Positions 38,743 to 47,024 of a stretch of DNA of 64,000 nucleotides are shown here, in pieces. A program made the translations under genes and the position numbers. The DNA is from an uncultured Flavobacteriales bacterium. GTDB taxonomy: Bacteria > Bacteroidota > Bacteroidia > Flavobacteriales_D > Parvicellaceae. Numbering within the stretch: position 1 is the stretch's first letter; every line of letters starts with the position of its first letter. The stretch spans positions 1 to 64,000 of the forward strand of contig CALSNM010000001.1 of the NCBI GenBank assembly GCA_943787725.1, read 5' to 3'. The notes beneath the pieces were generated by a model. It saw only the letters and a program-made list of their open reading frames with translations, made no database searches and had not been told where the DNA came from.

Positions 38743-39848
38743 AAGTTTTTATAAACTTCTAAGAGTGTTTCCACTTCTTTTTCCCACGTTAATTCTTCCG
38801 CTGCTTTCTTTGTGTTTTCTTTGTATTGCAAGAATATATTTTCATCTTCCCAAATTCTGATTAAACTTGATTTTATCTCTTCAGGAGAATGATTCATAGT
38901 TATTGCACCAATTTCATATTGATTAATAATTTTCTTTAACTCCACCAAATTGCTTGACAAAGTAGGTAATCCTGCTTTGATATAATCAAATATTTTATTC
39001 GGTAAACTAAAGCGATAATTGATGTTTGTATCTTTATCCAAAGTAACTCCAACATCTGCATTAAAAGTATATTGCATCATTTCAGTGTATGGTAATTTCC
39101 CAACAAAAACAACTTTATTCTTTAAATCTTGGGCTCTACTTCGTTCTTTTAATTGATTTAAAACATCACCACTTCCAACGATATACAAAACTGTATTCTC
39201 CATTATAGCAATAGCCTCTAAAAGCTCTTCAATACCCCTATCAATATTAATTCCTGTTCCTTGAACAAGAACGATTTTTTTATCCAATGGAATTCCTAGA
39301 TCAGACCTTGATTTAGTCTTTTTCAAATCGTCACTCTTAGGAACATTTCGAAGTACCTGAACTTTTATATTATATTGGGTTCTATACAAGTCTGCAATTG
39401 ATTGATTAACTGTAAATATGTATTTCAATTTTGGAAAAATAGACTTTTCGATTTTCTCCCAAGCCTTTTTAACTTTTGGTCTGCCCTGAATTTCGGGAAC
39501 ACCTGTAAAATATTCATGGCTATCATAAATCAGAGGTTTTCTACGCAATTTGCTTGCCCACCTGTTTGCTAACAACGTGTCTAAATCATTTGCATGAAAA
39601 ACATCAGCCTTGATAAAAAGTAACTTAAAAAATAAGCGGAGGTTAAAGAAAGCGTAAAACAAAGCTCCTTTTGTAAACAGTAAGTTAATCCTAGAAGTTT
39701 GATAATCTCTTGAGACAGGAACACTTTCTTTAAGCTTTCTTCCTATTAATAGGACATCAAAGCCATTATTTGTTAGCGTAGAACAAACCTTATCGACTCT
39801 TTGATCGAAGGATAAATCATTTATTACGGATACTACTACTCTTTTCAA
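38739..39848 (-). CDS. glycosyltransferase family 4-like
   Basis: 369 residues with a GT-B fold. N-terminal half: VSVINDLSFDQRVDKVCSTL, DVFHANDLDTLLANRW and PLIYDSHEYFTGVPE, typical of GT4 enzymes of Bacteroidota. C-terminal half: KIVLVQGTGINIDRGIEELL, VVFVGKLPYTEMMQYTFNAD and RFSLPNKIFDYIKAGLPTLS, the donor-binding loop. It is first in a two-gene minus-strand operon with 37627-38742 and diverges from murB, the 143-base gap holding both promoters. Sugar and acceptor unknown. Confidence 0.87.
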   Translation of the reverse strand: MKRVVVSVINDLSFDQRVDKVCSTLTNNGFDVLLIGRKLKESVPVSRDYQTSRINLLFTKGALFYAFFNLRLFFKLLFIKADVFHANDLDTLLANRWASKLRRKPLIYDSHEYFTGVPEIQGRPKVKKAWEKIEKSIFPKLKYIFTVNQSIADLYRTQYNIKVQVLRNVPKSDDLKKTKSRSDLGIPLDKKIVLVQGTGINIDRGIEELLEAIAIMENTVLYIVGSGDVLNQLKERSRAQDLKNKVVFVGKLPYTEMMQYTFNADVGVTLDKDTNINYRFSLPNKIFDYIKAGLPTLSSNLVELKKIINQYEIGAITMNHSPEEIKSSLIRIWEDENIFLQYKENTKKAAEELTWEKEVETLLEVYKNL

Positions 39849-39991
39849 ATACTAAGTATTTTGTGCGACTTCAAAGTAAACACTTTGAAACGCTAAATAG
39901 AAACTATTATTACAGAGATTTAAAACATCTATAGTGAATAAAGTTTAATTTATTTTGAACACAGAAGCCAAATAACAATTAGGTTTGTTTT

Positions 39992-41011
39992 GTGAGTATC
40001 ATTCGACAAAATATTTCCTTAAAAAATTACAACACTTTTGGTATAGACGTAAGTGCAAAGCTATTTGGAGAGTTTGCCAACATAGAGGAATTACAAAACA
40101 TTGTTACGGATAAAAATTACCAGCAGGAAAAATTGTTAATCATCGGTGGTGGAAGTAATATTCTATTTACAAAAAACTTTAATGGTCTTGCTCTGCATAA
40201 TCAAATAAAAGGAATTGAGGTTATTGAAGAAGATGATAACTCAGTTATTATTGCTGGAGGAAGCGGTATAGTCTGGCATGACTTTGTGTTACACGCTATA
40301 AATCTGAATTTTGGAGGCATAGAAAACATGAGTTTAATTCCAGGTAGTTTAGGGGCCAGCCCAATGCAAAATATTGGCGCTTATGGTGTTGAAGTAAAGG
40401 ATCGATTTGAATGGTTAGATGCCTACCATATAAAATCTGGTGAAATACACCGATTTGACAATGCAGCGTGTGAATTTGGTTATAGAGAAAGCATTTTTAA
40501 ACGAAAAAATAAAGGGGAATACATAATTACTAAAGTCGCTTTTCGGTTAACAAAAAAGCATCAGCTGAACACATCTTACGGAGCAATTGAACAGGAAATA
40601 GAATCATTAAACATTACTAACCCAACAATAAAAGATGTTAGTAATGCAGTAATAAAAATTAGAGCAAGTAAATTACCAGACCCAAAAAAGATAGGGAATA
40701 GTGGTAGCTTTTTTAAAAATCCTATAATTGATAATTCATCATTTGAAGTTATAAAGGCTAAGTTTCCCAAAATAGTATCCTATCCAGCAGAAAACGGTAA
40801 AATAAAACTTGCAGCTGGGTGGTTAATCGATCAAGCCGGATGGAAAGGAAAAACTATAGGAAATTATGGCGTCCATAAAAACCAGGCTTTAGTGTTAGTA
40901 AATTATGGGGGCTCTTCAGGAAGTGATATTTACAACCTCAGCGAGGAAATTATCCACTCTATAAAAGAAACGTACGGAGTAGATTTGGAAAGAGAAGTTA
41001 ACATTCTTTAA
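39992..41011 (+). CDS. murB: UDP-N-acetylenolpyruvoylglucosamine reductase
   Basis: An FAD enzyme that reduces UDP-GlcNAc-enolpyruvate to UDP-MurNAc in peptidoglycan synthesis, in the cytoplasm. It has NYNTFGIDVSAK near the N-terminus, the FAD-binding LLIIGGGSNILF, IPGSLGASPMQNIGAYGVEV, the YRESIFK segment, and GNSGSFFKNP with the catalytic serine. The 339-residue length fits the type I family. The start is GTG (GTGAGTATCATTCG), with no ATG giving a better N-terminus. Its stop overlaps that of the convergent permease gene by four bases. Confidence 0.96.
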   Translation: MSIIRQNISLKNYNTFGIDVSAKLFGEFANIEELQNIVTDKNYQQEKLLIIGGGSNILFTKNFNGLALHNQIKGIEVIEEDDNSVIIAGGSGIVWHDFVLHAINLNFGGIENMSLIPGSLGASPMQNIGAYGVEVKDRFEWLDAYHIKSGEIHRFDNAACEFGYRESIFKRKNKGEYIITKVAFRLTKKHQLNTSYGAIEQEIESLNITNPTIKDVSNAVIKIRASKLPDPKKIGNSGSFFKNPIIDNSSFEVIKAKFPKIVSYPAENGKIKLAAGWLIDQAGWKGKTIGNYGVHKNQALVLVNYGGSSGSDIYNLSEEIIHSIKETYGVDLEREVNIL

Positions 41012-42276
41012 GTCCCTGCAACATTATCTGCCGACTTTGTATCCAAGGCATCTCTTAAGCCATTTCCAAGAAGCATAAATGCAAACACAAGGATTATTAT
41101 ACTAATTCCAGGCAATATTGCTAAAAATGCACTTTCGTTTCCTGTAGTCATCATATAAGCTTTATGTTGTTCAAGCATTGCTCCCCAAGACGCCATTGGT
41201 ATTTGAGCTCCAATACCCAAAAAACTTAAACCCGCTTCAATCAGAATAGCAGAAGCAAAATTGGCAGAACTAATAACAATAACTGGCCCCATAATATTTG
41301 GTAATACATGTTTCCAGATTATTCGTGCATTTGAGTACCCCAAAGCCCTACCTGCTTCAACATATTCTTGTTCTCTTATGCTCAATATTTGACCTCTCAC
41401 AACTCTAGCTAATTCAACCCACATAATTAATCCAACAGCAATAAAAACAGTTGTAAAGCCTTTGCCTAAAATTAATGTAAGGGATATAATCAGTAAAAGG
41501 CCAGGAATTGACCATACCATATTAATAAACCACATAATTAAATCATCGACCCAACCACGGTAAAAACCAGCTAAAGACCCTAGCAACAATCCAATTATCA
41601 ATGAAATAATAACTGCAATTAACCCAACAGATAGTGAAATGATAGTTCCAGCCATTAGACGACTTAACATATCTCGCCCTAATTTATCTGTACCTAAATA
41701 AAATGTTTGCTCGACGATATTATTTGCCATAATTTGACTCCTCATTTCAGAGACATCCTTGATTATTTCAGTACCATCCATTAACCATATAGTCACGGTG
41801 CCATTGAGGTTTAACTTAAACTTTTCCTCTTTAGAAATAGAAAGCGGATATAATACCTCTGCTAAAGAGTAGTTCTGATATTGAGGAGAATATTCCTTCT
41901 CGTTTTGAAAGCCAGTATATTCTTCAATAATTATATCTCCGCCCTCAAATTTGTATCCATACATTGGATAACTCTTATAACTAGCTTCTTCGTATCCAAA
42001 AAATAATTTACCAAAAAAACCGACATTTTTAAATTCCCTGTTTTTCCGCACTAATAATTGAGAAACTTTAAACCCTGGTGCTTTTCTCGATATTGGTGAA
42101 TTCTGATCATTAGCATCTTCTGTAGCATCCGGCCTTATATTAGCTCCCAAAACAGATATAAAAATAGCAATGCATATGATGAGTAGACCCAACATAGCTG
42201 TTCGGTTCTTTTTAAGCTTTCTCCAAGCTTCAAAATACATTGAATCTTTTCTTTTATATTCTCTGGTCTCTTTCAT
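41008..42276 (-). CDS. OppC/DppC-like ABC transporter permease
   Basis: 422 residues in the inner membrane. After a charged N-terminus comes a first helix (MLGLLIICIAIFISVLGANI, about residues 29-48). A long periplasmic insertion of about 145 residues follows. The permease core begins at FYLGTDKLGRDMLSRLMAGT, typical of OppC. The EAA loop that contacts the ATPase reads EYVEAGRALGYSNARIIWKHVLP, and LIEAGLSFLGIGAQIPMASW is also conserved. The insertion is longer than in Escherichia coli OppC but is seen in Bacteroidota homologues. No binding protein, OppB or ATPase gene is adjacent. The substrate is likely peptides, by family only. Confidence 0.88.
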   Translation of the reverse strand: MKETREYKRKDSMYFEAWRKLKKNRTAMLGLLIICIAIFISVLGANIRPDATEDANDQNSPISRKAPGFKVSQLLVRKNREFKNVGFFGKLFFGYEEASYKSYPMYGYKFEGGDIIIEEYTGFQNEKEYSPQYQNYSLAEVLYPLSISKEEKFKLNLNGTVTIWLMDGTEIIKDVSEMRSQIMANNIVEQTFYLGTDKLGRDMLSRLMAGTIISLSVGLIAVIISLIIGLLLGSLAGFYRGWVDDLIMWFINMVWSIPGLLLIISLTLILGKGFTTVFIAVGLIMWVELARVVRGQILSIREQEYVEAGRALGYSNARIIWKHVLPNIMGPVIVISSANFASAILIEAGLSFLGIGAQIPMASWGAMLEQHKAYMMTTGNESAFLAILPGISIIILVFAFMLLGNGLRDALDTKSADNVAGT

Positions 42277-42283
42277 TTACATT

Positions 42284-43393
42284 TCATCTTCCTTTCCAAA
42301 CTGGAGAAGAAAAAACAGTCGATAAATATACTATAAACAAATAAAAGGGATAAAAAACTACCATAACTGGAAAGTAGATTATAGTTTGATATCTGTTATA
42401 CCTGTTTGCCAATAAAACTAAAAACAATACATCTACAATTGTTTTAACGGCACACAATTTAATCAAAAAAACAATGCTATCGCTATCCAAAATCATAAGT
42501 ACTATCATAAATAGGATGGAACAATTAGTAATCAAAACAATAGCTCCAAAAACAGTAGATAAAGACATTTTTAATTTACTTGATTTTGAAGCCCATCTCA
42601 CCGATCTGGAAAGCATTTCAGCAAATGATTTTGCTCCCTCGGTTGCAACAATAGATTTTGCATTTATTCCAACACAGCAATCCTTATTCCTATTTGTTTT
42701 TTCAAGAAAAAACATATCATCCCCTGATAATGTGTTGTAATTATTCTCGTAGGGTTGTAGTTTATTAAACAATGATTTCGTGTAACTGAGATTAGCGCCA
42801 CTGCACAATAGCGGTTTTTTCAACTTGGCTGAACCAACTGTAATCCCCGCAAGCAAAAGAGATTCTATTTGTTGTAAATTAGCTAATAGGCCAGGCTGTT
42901 TTTTATTTATTACTGGTCCAATAATAAACTCACTCTCGGAGTCGATCAATATGTTAATTTCTTGTAACCAATTTTTGGAGTGGATACAATCGATATCCGT
43001 GGTAACAATTACTGAATGAGTAGCTGCTATCACTCCCGCCTCAATGGCTCTTTTTTTACCCAACTGATTTTTCTCCAACGATATTAATTTATACGGAAAT
43101 CCGAAATTCCCTAAACCAAAGAGCAATGTATCAACACTATTATCTACCGAATGATCATTAATAAAAATAAACTCAACTGCTTCTGAGCTATATTGTAAGT
43201 CTGACAAAGATCTGATTAGTAAGGGAATGTTATCTTCTTCATTTCTAAAAGGGATTAGGATAGTTAAACTATTAATCTTACCTGAGTAAGTAACATTATT
43301 ACTACTACTTATTAACCAACCGTAGATTAAAACAAGCATCCAACTTGTATAGATAGAAAATATAACCATCAATATTCCATGAATGTATATCAC
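42284..43393 (-). CDS. membrane-bound family 2 glycosyltransferase
   Basis: 369 residues. One N-terminal membrane helix, then a GT-A domain with LTILIPFRNEEDNIPLLIRS, EFIFINDHSVDNS, the DxD-like TTDIDCIHSKNW, CSGANLSYTKSLF, LSGDDMFFLEK and the RSVRWASK motif equivalent to QxxRW. Three C-terminal helices follow (from about residue 275). It resembles processive or lipid-acceptor glycosyltransferases. It sits 7 bases upstream of the permease gene and one base downstream of the flippase-like gene, so the three form an operon. Probable role is in glycolipid or surface-glycan synthesis; the substrate is unknown. Confidence 0.87.
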   Translation of the reverse strand: MIYIHGILMVIFSIYTSWMLVLIYGWLISSSNNVTYSGKINSLTILIPFRNEEDNIPLLIRSLSDLQYSSEAVEFIFINDHSVDNSVDTLLFGLGNFGFPYKLISLEKNQLGKKRAIEAGVIAATHSVIVTTDIDCIHSKNWLQEINILIDSESEFIIGPVINKKQPGLLANLQQIESLLLAGITVGSAKLKKPLLCSGANLSYTKSLFNKLQPYENNYNTLSGDDMFFLEKTNRNKDCCVGINAKSIVATEGAKSFAEMLSRSVRWASKSSKLKMSLSTVFGAIVLITNCSILFMIVLMILDSDSIVFLIKLCAVKTIVDVLFLVLLANRYNRYQTIIYFPVMVVFYPFYLFIVYLSTVFSSPVWKGR

Positions 43394-43394
43394 T

Positions 43395-44249
43395 TTAAAC
43401 GCGTTTTAATTTGACTTTAGTAAAAAGGAATAGTAAACTACCAACAACAGCAGGAAAAGCAATATTTATTACCCAAAGAATAATTGAAGCTGATAGAACT
43501 TCTGCAGTACTGTTATAATTTGCCAATAGTAGAAGAACAACTGCTTCTCTTGTTCCTAAATTCCCCATGAAAGGAGATGGAATAAAGGTAACTATCATAT
43601 ATAACACGCAAATAAATGTAAAAAGAGAGGTAATTTTAATGTTAACATGAAGAAGCTTCAATAATAAGATAAATTGAAATCCAAAAACAATATACCTAAG
43701 AATAGAAAAAGAAAGGACAGTTAACAATTCTCTCTTTCTAAAATATTTAAAATAACTAATTCGTTGAGCAAACCGACTAATGAAAGGCAATCTTAATGCC
43801 AATTTATAGAGAAACGAAGGATAAAAAAATAAAAGACCCAATAAAAGAACTAATAACAACGAGATCAAGAATCCATATCTAGGAAACCCTTGATTGACAA
43901 AATTAAGTTCCGTCCCGAAACAAACAATCATTAAAAATCCAAGAAAACCAAATAAAGCAGTAGTTGTTAATTGAGCTGCGTTTCCCAGCATAGTTGACGA
44001 TACAACTGAAACTGTGTCTTTATCTTTTAACCACAATGCTCTGCCAATAAGTGTTCCTATTTTATTTGGAGTTAAAACTCCAATAGCATTCCCTGCATAT
44101 ACAGATTTAACAGCATCCCATTGATTGATGGATTCGGTTTTTGAAATTAGCGCTCGAAATTTTAAGGATTCTAACCACCAATTCAGAAACTGCCCAATAA
44201 AAACAATTGTTAGAATCATAATTCCGTTAAACGTTAGCAGGTCTTTCAA
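43395..44249 (-). CDS. flippase-like integral membrane protein (LPG synthase TM/UPF0104-type), N-terminus uncertain
   Basis: At least 284 residues with about seven transmembrane helices. The motifs SVYAGNAIGVLTPNKIGTLIGRALWL and FIPSPFMGNLGTREAVVLLLL are typical of the lysylphosphatidylglycerol synthetase transmembrane region/UPF0104 family, members of which are thought to move or modify lipids. The frame stays open and protein-like upstream to about 44360 ([20 protein letters not shown] would be the first helix) but has no ATG there, so the true start is upstream of the TTG at 44249 and a base may be wrong. It directly precedes a GT2 enzyme, suggesting a shared glycolipid role. Confidence 0.75.
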   Translation of the reverse strand: MKDLLTFNGIMILTIVFIGQFLNWWLESLKFRALISKTESINQWDAVKSVYAGNAIGVLTPNKIGTLIGRALWLKDKDTVSVVSSTMLGNAAQLTTTALFGFLGFLMIVCFGTELNFVNQGFPRYGFLISLLLVLLLGLLFFYPSFLYKLALRLPFISRFAQRISYFKYFRKRELLTVLSFSILRYIVFGFQFILLLKLLHVNIKITSLFTFICVLYMIVTFIPSPFMGNLGTREAVVLLLLANYNSTAEVLSASIILWVINIAFPAVVGSLLFLFTKVKLKRV

Positions 44250-44396
44250 TACACCGCTGAAATTTAAACTCTCTTTGTTCTTCAGTAATTCCCCATAGAT
44301 AACAAACCCAGCTCCAACAAATATTAAAATTTGGAGTATTCGTATTACAATCTTATTTATTTTTACTTGTTCGATAGATACAAATTTAAACTTTTG

Positions 44397-44954
44397 ATGA
44401 TAGTTTCCGACAAAATAATTTTAGGTCTAGATCCTGGAACCACCACAATGGGCTATGGAATTATTCGTATTCGCAAGAATAAGATGGAAATGATAAGTAC
44501 AGGTGTAATTCATTTACATAAACTTGAGAATCATGAGTTAAAACTGAAAAAGATATTTGAAAAAGTAAGTTTTTTAGTTGAGGAATACCTACCAGACGAA
44601 GTGGCTGTAGAGGCACCTTTTTTTGGGAAAAACGTTCAGTCGATGCTTAAATTAGGTAGAGCCCAAGGGGTTGCTATGGCAGCAGTTCTTACCAGAGATT
44701 TACCAATCCAAGAATATGCCCCTCGAAAGATAAAACAAGCAATAACTGGGAATGGCAATGCTAGCAAAGAACAAGTGGCTAAAATGCTGCAATCGTTATT
44801 AAAACTCAAAGAGTTACCAAAAAAACTAGATGCAACAGATGGACTTGCAGCAGCCGTTTGCCACTACTTTCAAACAGGGAAACCAGACTCCAGTAAAAAG
44901 AACTACTCAGGTTGGAGTTCCTTTGTTAAGGACAATCCAGATAGAACAAAATAA
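44397..44954 (+). CDS. ruvC: Holliday junction resolvase RuvC
   Basis: An endonuclease that cuts Holliday junctions together with RuvAB. 185 residues from the ATG at 44397 ([21 protein letters not shown]); an upstream in-frame start at 44331 would add 22 residues that do not fit the family. The catalytic acids are visible: D in LGLDPGT, E in VEAPFFGKN, and the [12 protein letters not shown] pair near the end. [21 protein letters not shown] is the conserved DNA-binding segment. It converges on the HIT gene with only 3 bases between stops. Confidence 0.96.
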   Translation: MIVSDKIILGLDPGTTTMGYGIIRIRKNKMEMISTGVIHLHKLENHELKLKKIFEKVSFLVEEYLPDEVAVEAPFFGKNVQSMLKLGRAQGVAMAAVLTRDLPIQEYAPRKIKQAITGNGNASKEQVAKMLQSLLKLKELPKKLDATDGLAAAVCHYFQTGKPDSSKKNYSGWSSFVKDNPDRTK

Positions 44955-44957
44955 GAT

Positions 44958-45347
44958 TTAAGCTTCTGAAATACTTTTTGCAATCTTCTCTAGTTCTACG
45001 CTATCAAATTTCTTTTTAGGTTTAGAAAAATCCATGTCGGCAATACTATTTATTGGCAATAAATGAATGTGTGCATGCGGAACTTCAAGTCCAATCACGG
45101 TAACACCAATACGGTCACAAGGGAAAATTCTTTTCATTTTGATTGCTACTTTTTTCGCAAATAGAGTTAATCCTGCAAGCAAATCATCTTCCAAATCAAA
45201 AACATAATCTACCTCCTGCTTTGGAACAACCAGCACATGGCCTTTAACCAATGGGTTCACATCTAAAAAGGCTAAAAAAAGATCATCCTCTGCAACGCGA
45301 TAACATGGAATATCTCCATTTACAATTTTGGAAAAAATAGAACTCAT
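44958..45347 (-). CDS. HIT-family nucleotide-binding protein
   Basis: 129 residues from the ATG at 45347 (MSSIFSKIVNGDIPCYRV); a longer in-frame start at 45383 overlaps greA and lacks family similarity. The HINT-type histidine triad is HAHIHLLP, and FLDVNPLVKGHVLVVPKQEV is the typical core. These enzymes hydrolyse nucleoside phosphoramidates or related nucleotides. It follows greA by 10 bases in one operon. Confidence 0.94.
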   Translation of the reverse strand: MSSIFSKIVNGDIPCYRVAEDDLFLAFLDVNPLVKGHVLVVPKQEVDYVFDLEDDLLAGLTLFAKKVAIKMKRIFPCDRIGVTVIGLEVPHAHIHLLPINSIADMDFSKPKKKFDSVELEKIAKSISEA

Positions 45348-45357
45348 ACCAATATGA

Positions 45358-45831
45358 TTAACGAGAAATAGCGATAATTTCAAACTCTATAGTTCCATTT
45401 GGAGTTTCGACTGGCGCAATATCCCCAACTGATTTTCCTAGTAATCCTTTTCCTATTGGGGAATCTATAGATATTTTACGAAGTTTTAAATCAGCCTCAT
45501 TGCCAGCAACTAAAGTATATTCCATTACCGTTCCATTCTTCACATTTTTTATCTTTACTGTAGACAAGATTAAAGCTTTCGATGTATCCAATTTTGAATC
45601 ATCGATTAAACGTGCGATGGATAACTCATTTTTCAATTTTGAAATACGCGCTTCCATAAGCCCTTGTGATTCTTTAGCAGCATGGTATTCAGCATTTTCA
45701 GAAAGATCTCCCAAATCAATTGCAGCACCAATTAAAGCGGACAACTTTGGACGCTCAACTTTTTCCAAGTGTTCTATTTCATCCTTTAGTTTTTGAAGAC
45801 CTTCTTGTGTGTAGTAATTAATTTTCGACAT
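45358..45831 (-). CDS. greA: transcription elongation factor GreA
   Basis: 157 residues. It rescues backtracked RNA polymerase by promoting transcript cleavage. The coiled-coil N-terminus reads YTQEGLQKLKDEIEHLEKVE, with the acidic tip ALIGAAIDLGDLSENAEYHA carrying the functional Asp and Glu. The C-terminal FKBP-like domain has ISIDSPIGKGLLGKSVGDI and ends VETPNGTIEFEIIAISR. All family features are present. First gene of the greA-HIT pair. Confidence 0.97.
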   Translation of the reverse strand: MSKINYYTQEGLQKLKDEIEHLEKVERPKLSALIGAAIDLGDLSENAEYHAAKESQGLMEARISKLKNELSIARLIDDSKLDTSKALILSTVKIKNVKNGTVMEYTLVAGNEADLKLRKISIDSPIGKGLLGKSVGDIAPVETPNGTIEFEIIAISR

Positions 45832-45855
45832 AATAGAGGTAAGTTCTTTAAACCA

Positions 45856-45880
45856 GAAAAGAGAATCTCAAAAAGACTCT
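45856..45880 (-). terminator. possible weak terminator after the PorV/PorQ-like gene
   Basis: The minus strand reads AAGAGAGTC, TTTTT, GAGATTCTCTT, a stem with one mismatch followed by a short T-rich run. It lies between the stop of the PorV/PorQ-like gene (45911) and the greA start (45831), where a terminator for the three-gene cassette would be expected. Confidence 0.4.
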
Positions 45881-45910
45881 CTTTACTAATTACTTATATA
45901 GTTTAATTTC

Positions 45911-46978
45911 TTATTTCAAGTTAATCCGACCACCAATAGAGTGAATACCTCCTAATGTTGAGCTTCTGTAGCCGTAATCAATCCCAATCATTGTTTCATT
46001 TTTTCCAACAGGAAAATCAACAGATAATCCAGCAGATAAACCCGTTAAAGAATTCGTTCGATTCACATTATCAAATATTCCATTTTCATATATATATCCA
46101 GCTCTTGCAATAAAGTAAGCTTGCTTTAACCCACTAAATGTATATTCTCCTCCTAATCTATATTGATCTTTAGAAAACGAGTTCGAAGTATAAACAAATC
46201 CCATGGTTAATTTATTTGATTCATCAAATAAGAAGTCATAAGAGGCTGCTATATGCAATAAAGAGGGTAATTCAAAAGAGGAAACACGTTGTTCCGAAGT
46301 AATAAGAATTCCTGTATTCGGATTTAACATTTCTAACGAGATACCATCACCACTATATTCCAAAGGAGCTCCAACATTTTTTAAACTTATTGCAAATTTA
46401 ATTTGATCGTTTTCTCCCGTTGCATATCTAATTCCTATATCAACAGCAACACCCGAAGCTTTAACATTAGAAATCGCCTCAGAAACTATTTTCAAATTTA
46501 AACCTCCTGAGATAGAGGAAGAAAACTGTCTTGCATATGCCAAATTAATATTAGTAAAAACTGGCTTAAATGTCCCTATATTTCCTTCAGGTAATTCAGT
46601 GGTAGTGATTGGAATGTCTCCGAAATTCATTGACATTATCGAAACCCCCATAACACCATTCTCTCCTACACGTTGAGCCAATCCAAATCCATTTAAAGCA
46701 ATATCTGAAATACCACCTAACCAATTCGTTCTAGCAAAGATAATCTCTGTTTTATCGGCATAGGCCAATCCTGCAACATTCGAAAATAGCGCCTCTAACC
46801 CCTTAATTGAAGAAACTCCGGCACCGCCCCAAGATGAACTTCGTGACCATGGGTTTATCAGTAATTCAGTAGCCCCAGCAGAACCAGCTCTATCCTCATT
46901 ACCAGCAAATGTAGTAAGTGAAGATACTATCATTCCTGCTAACACAAAACTTACTCTAAAACTTTTACTTAATCTCAT
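45911..46978 (-). CDS. PorV/PorQ-family outer-membrane protein
   Basis: 355 residues. The signal peptide is MRLSKSFRVSFVLAGMIVSSLTTFA. The mature start, AGSAGATELLINPWSRSSSWGGAGVSSIKGLEALFSN, carries the ATELLI pattern and the paired SS/GG residues of the PorV/PorQ family (DUF3308-type barrel). The rest is a beta-barrel with many amphipathic strands, ending in IDYGYRSSTLGGIHSIGGRINL. PorV itself shuttles T9SS cargo, but this copy lies in a cassette with a TonB-dependent receptor and a 1364-residue exported protein, so it may be a paralogue dedicated to that protein. The first gene of the cassette is at 54852. Confidence 0.85.
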   Translation of the reverse strand: MRLSKSFRVSFVLAGMIVSSLTTFAGNEDRAGSAGATELLINPWSRSSSWGGAGVSSIKGLEALFSNVAGLAYADKTEIIFARTNWLGGISDIALNGFGLAQRVGENGVMGVSIMSMNFGDIPITTTELPEGNIGTFKPVFTNINLAYARQFSSSISGGLNLKIVSEAISNVKASGVAVDIGIRYATGENDQIKFAISLKNVGAPLEYSGDGISLEMLNPNTGILITSEQRVSSFELPSLLHIAASYDFLFDESNKLTMGFVYTSNSFSKDQYRLGGEYTFSGLKQAYFIARAGYIYENGIFDNVNRTNSLTGLSAGLSVDFPVGKNETMIGIDYGYRSSTLGGIHSIGGRINLK

Positions 46979-47024
46979 ATCTAATCTTATTTAACAAAAA
47001 TTCGTTTCAATCTAATCAATATTC

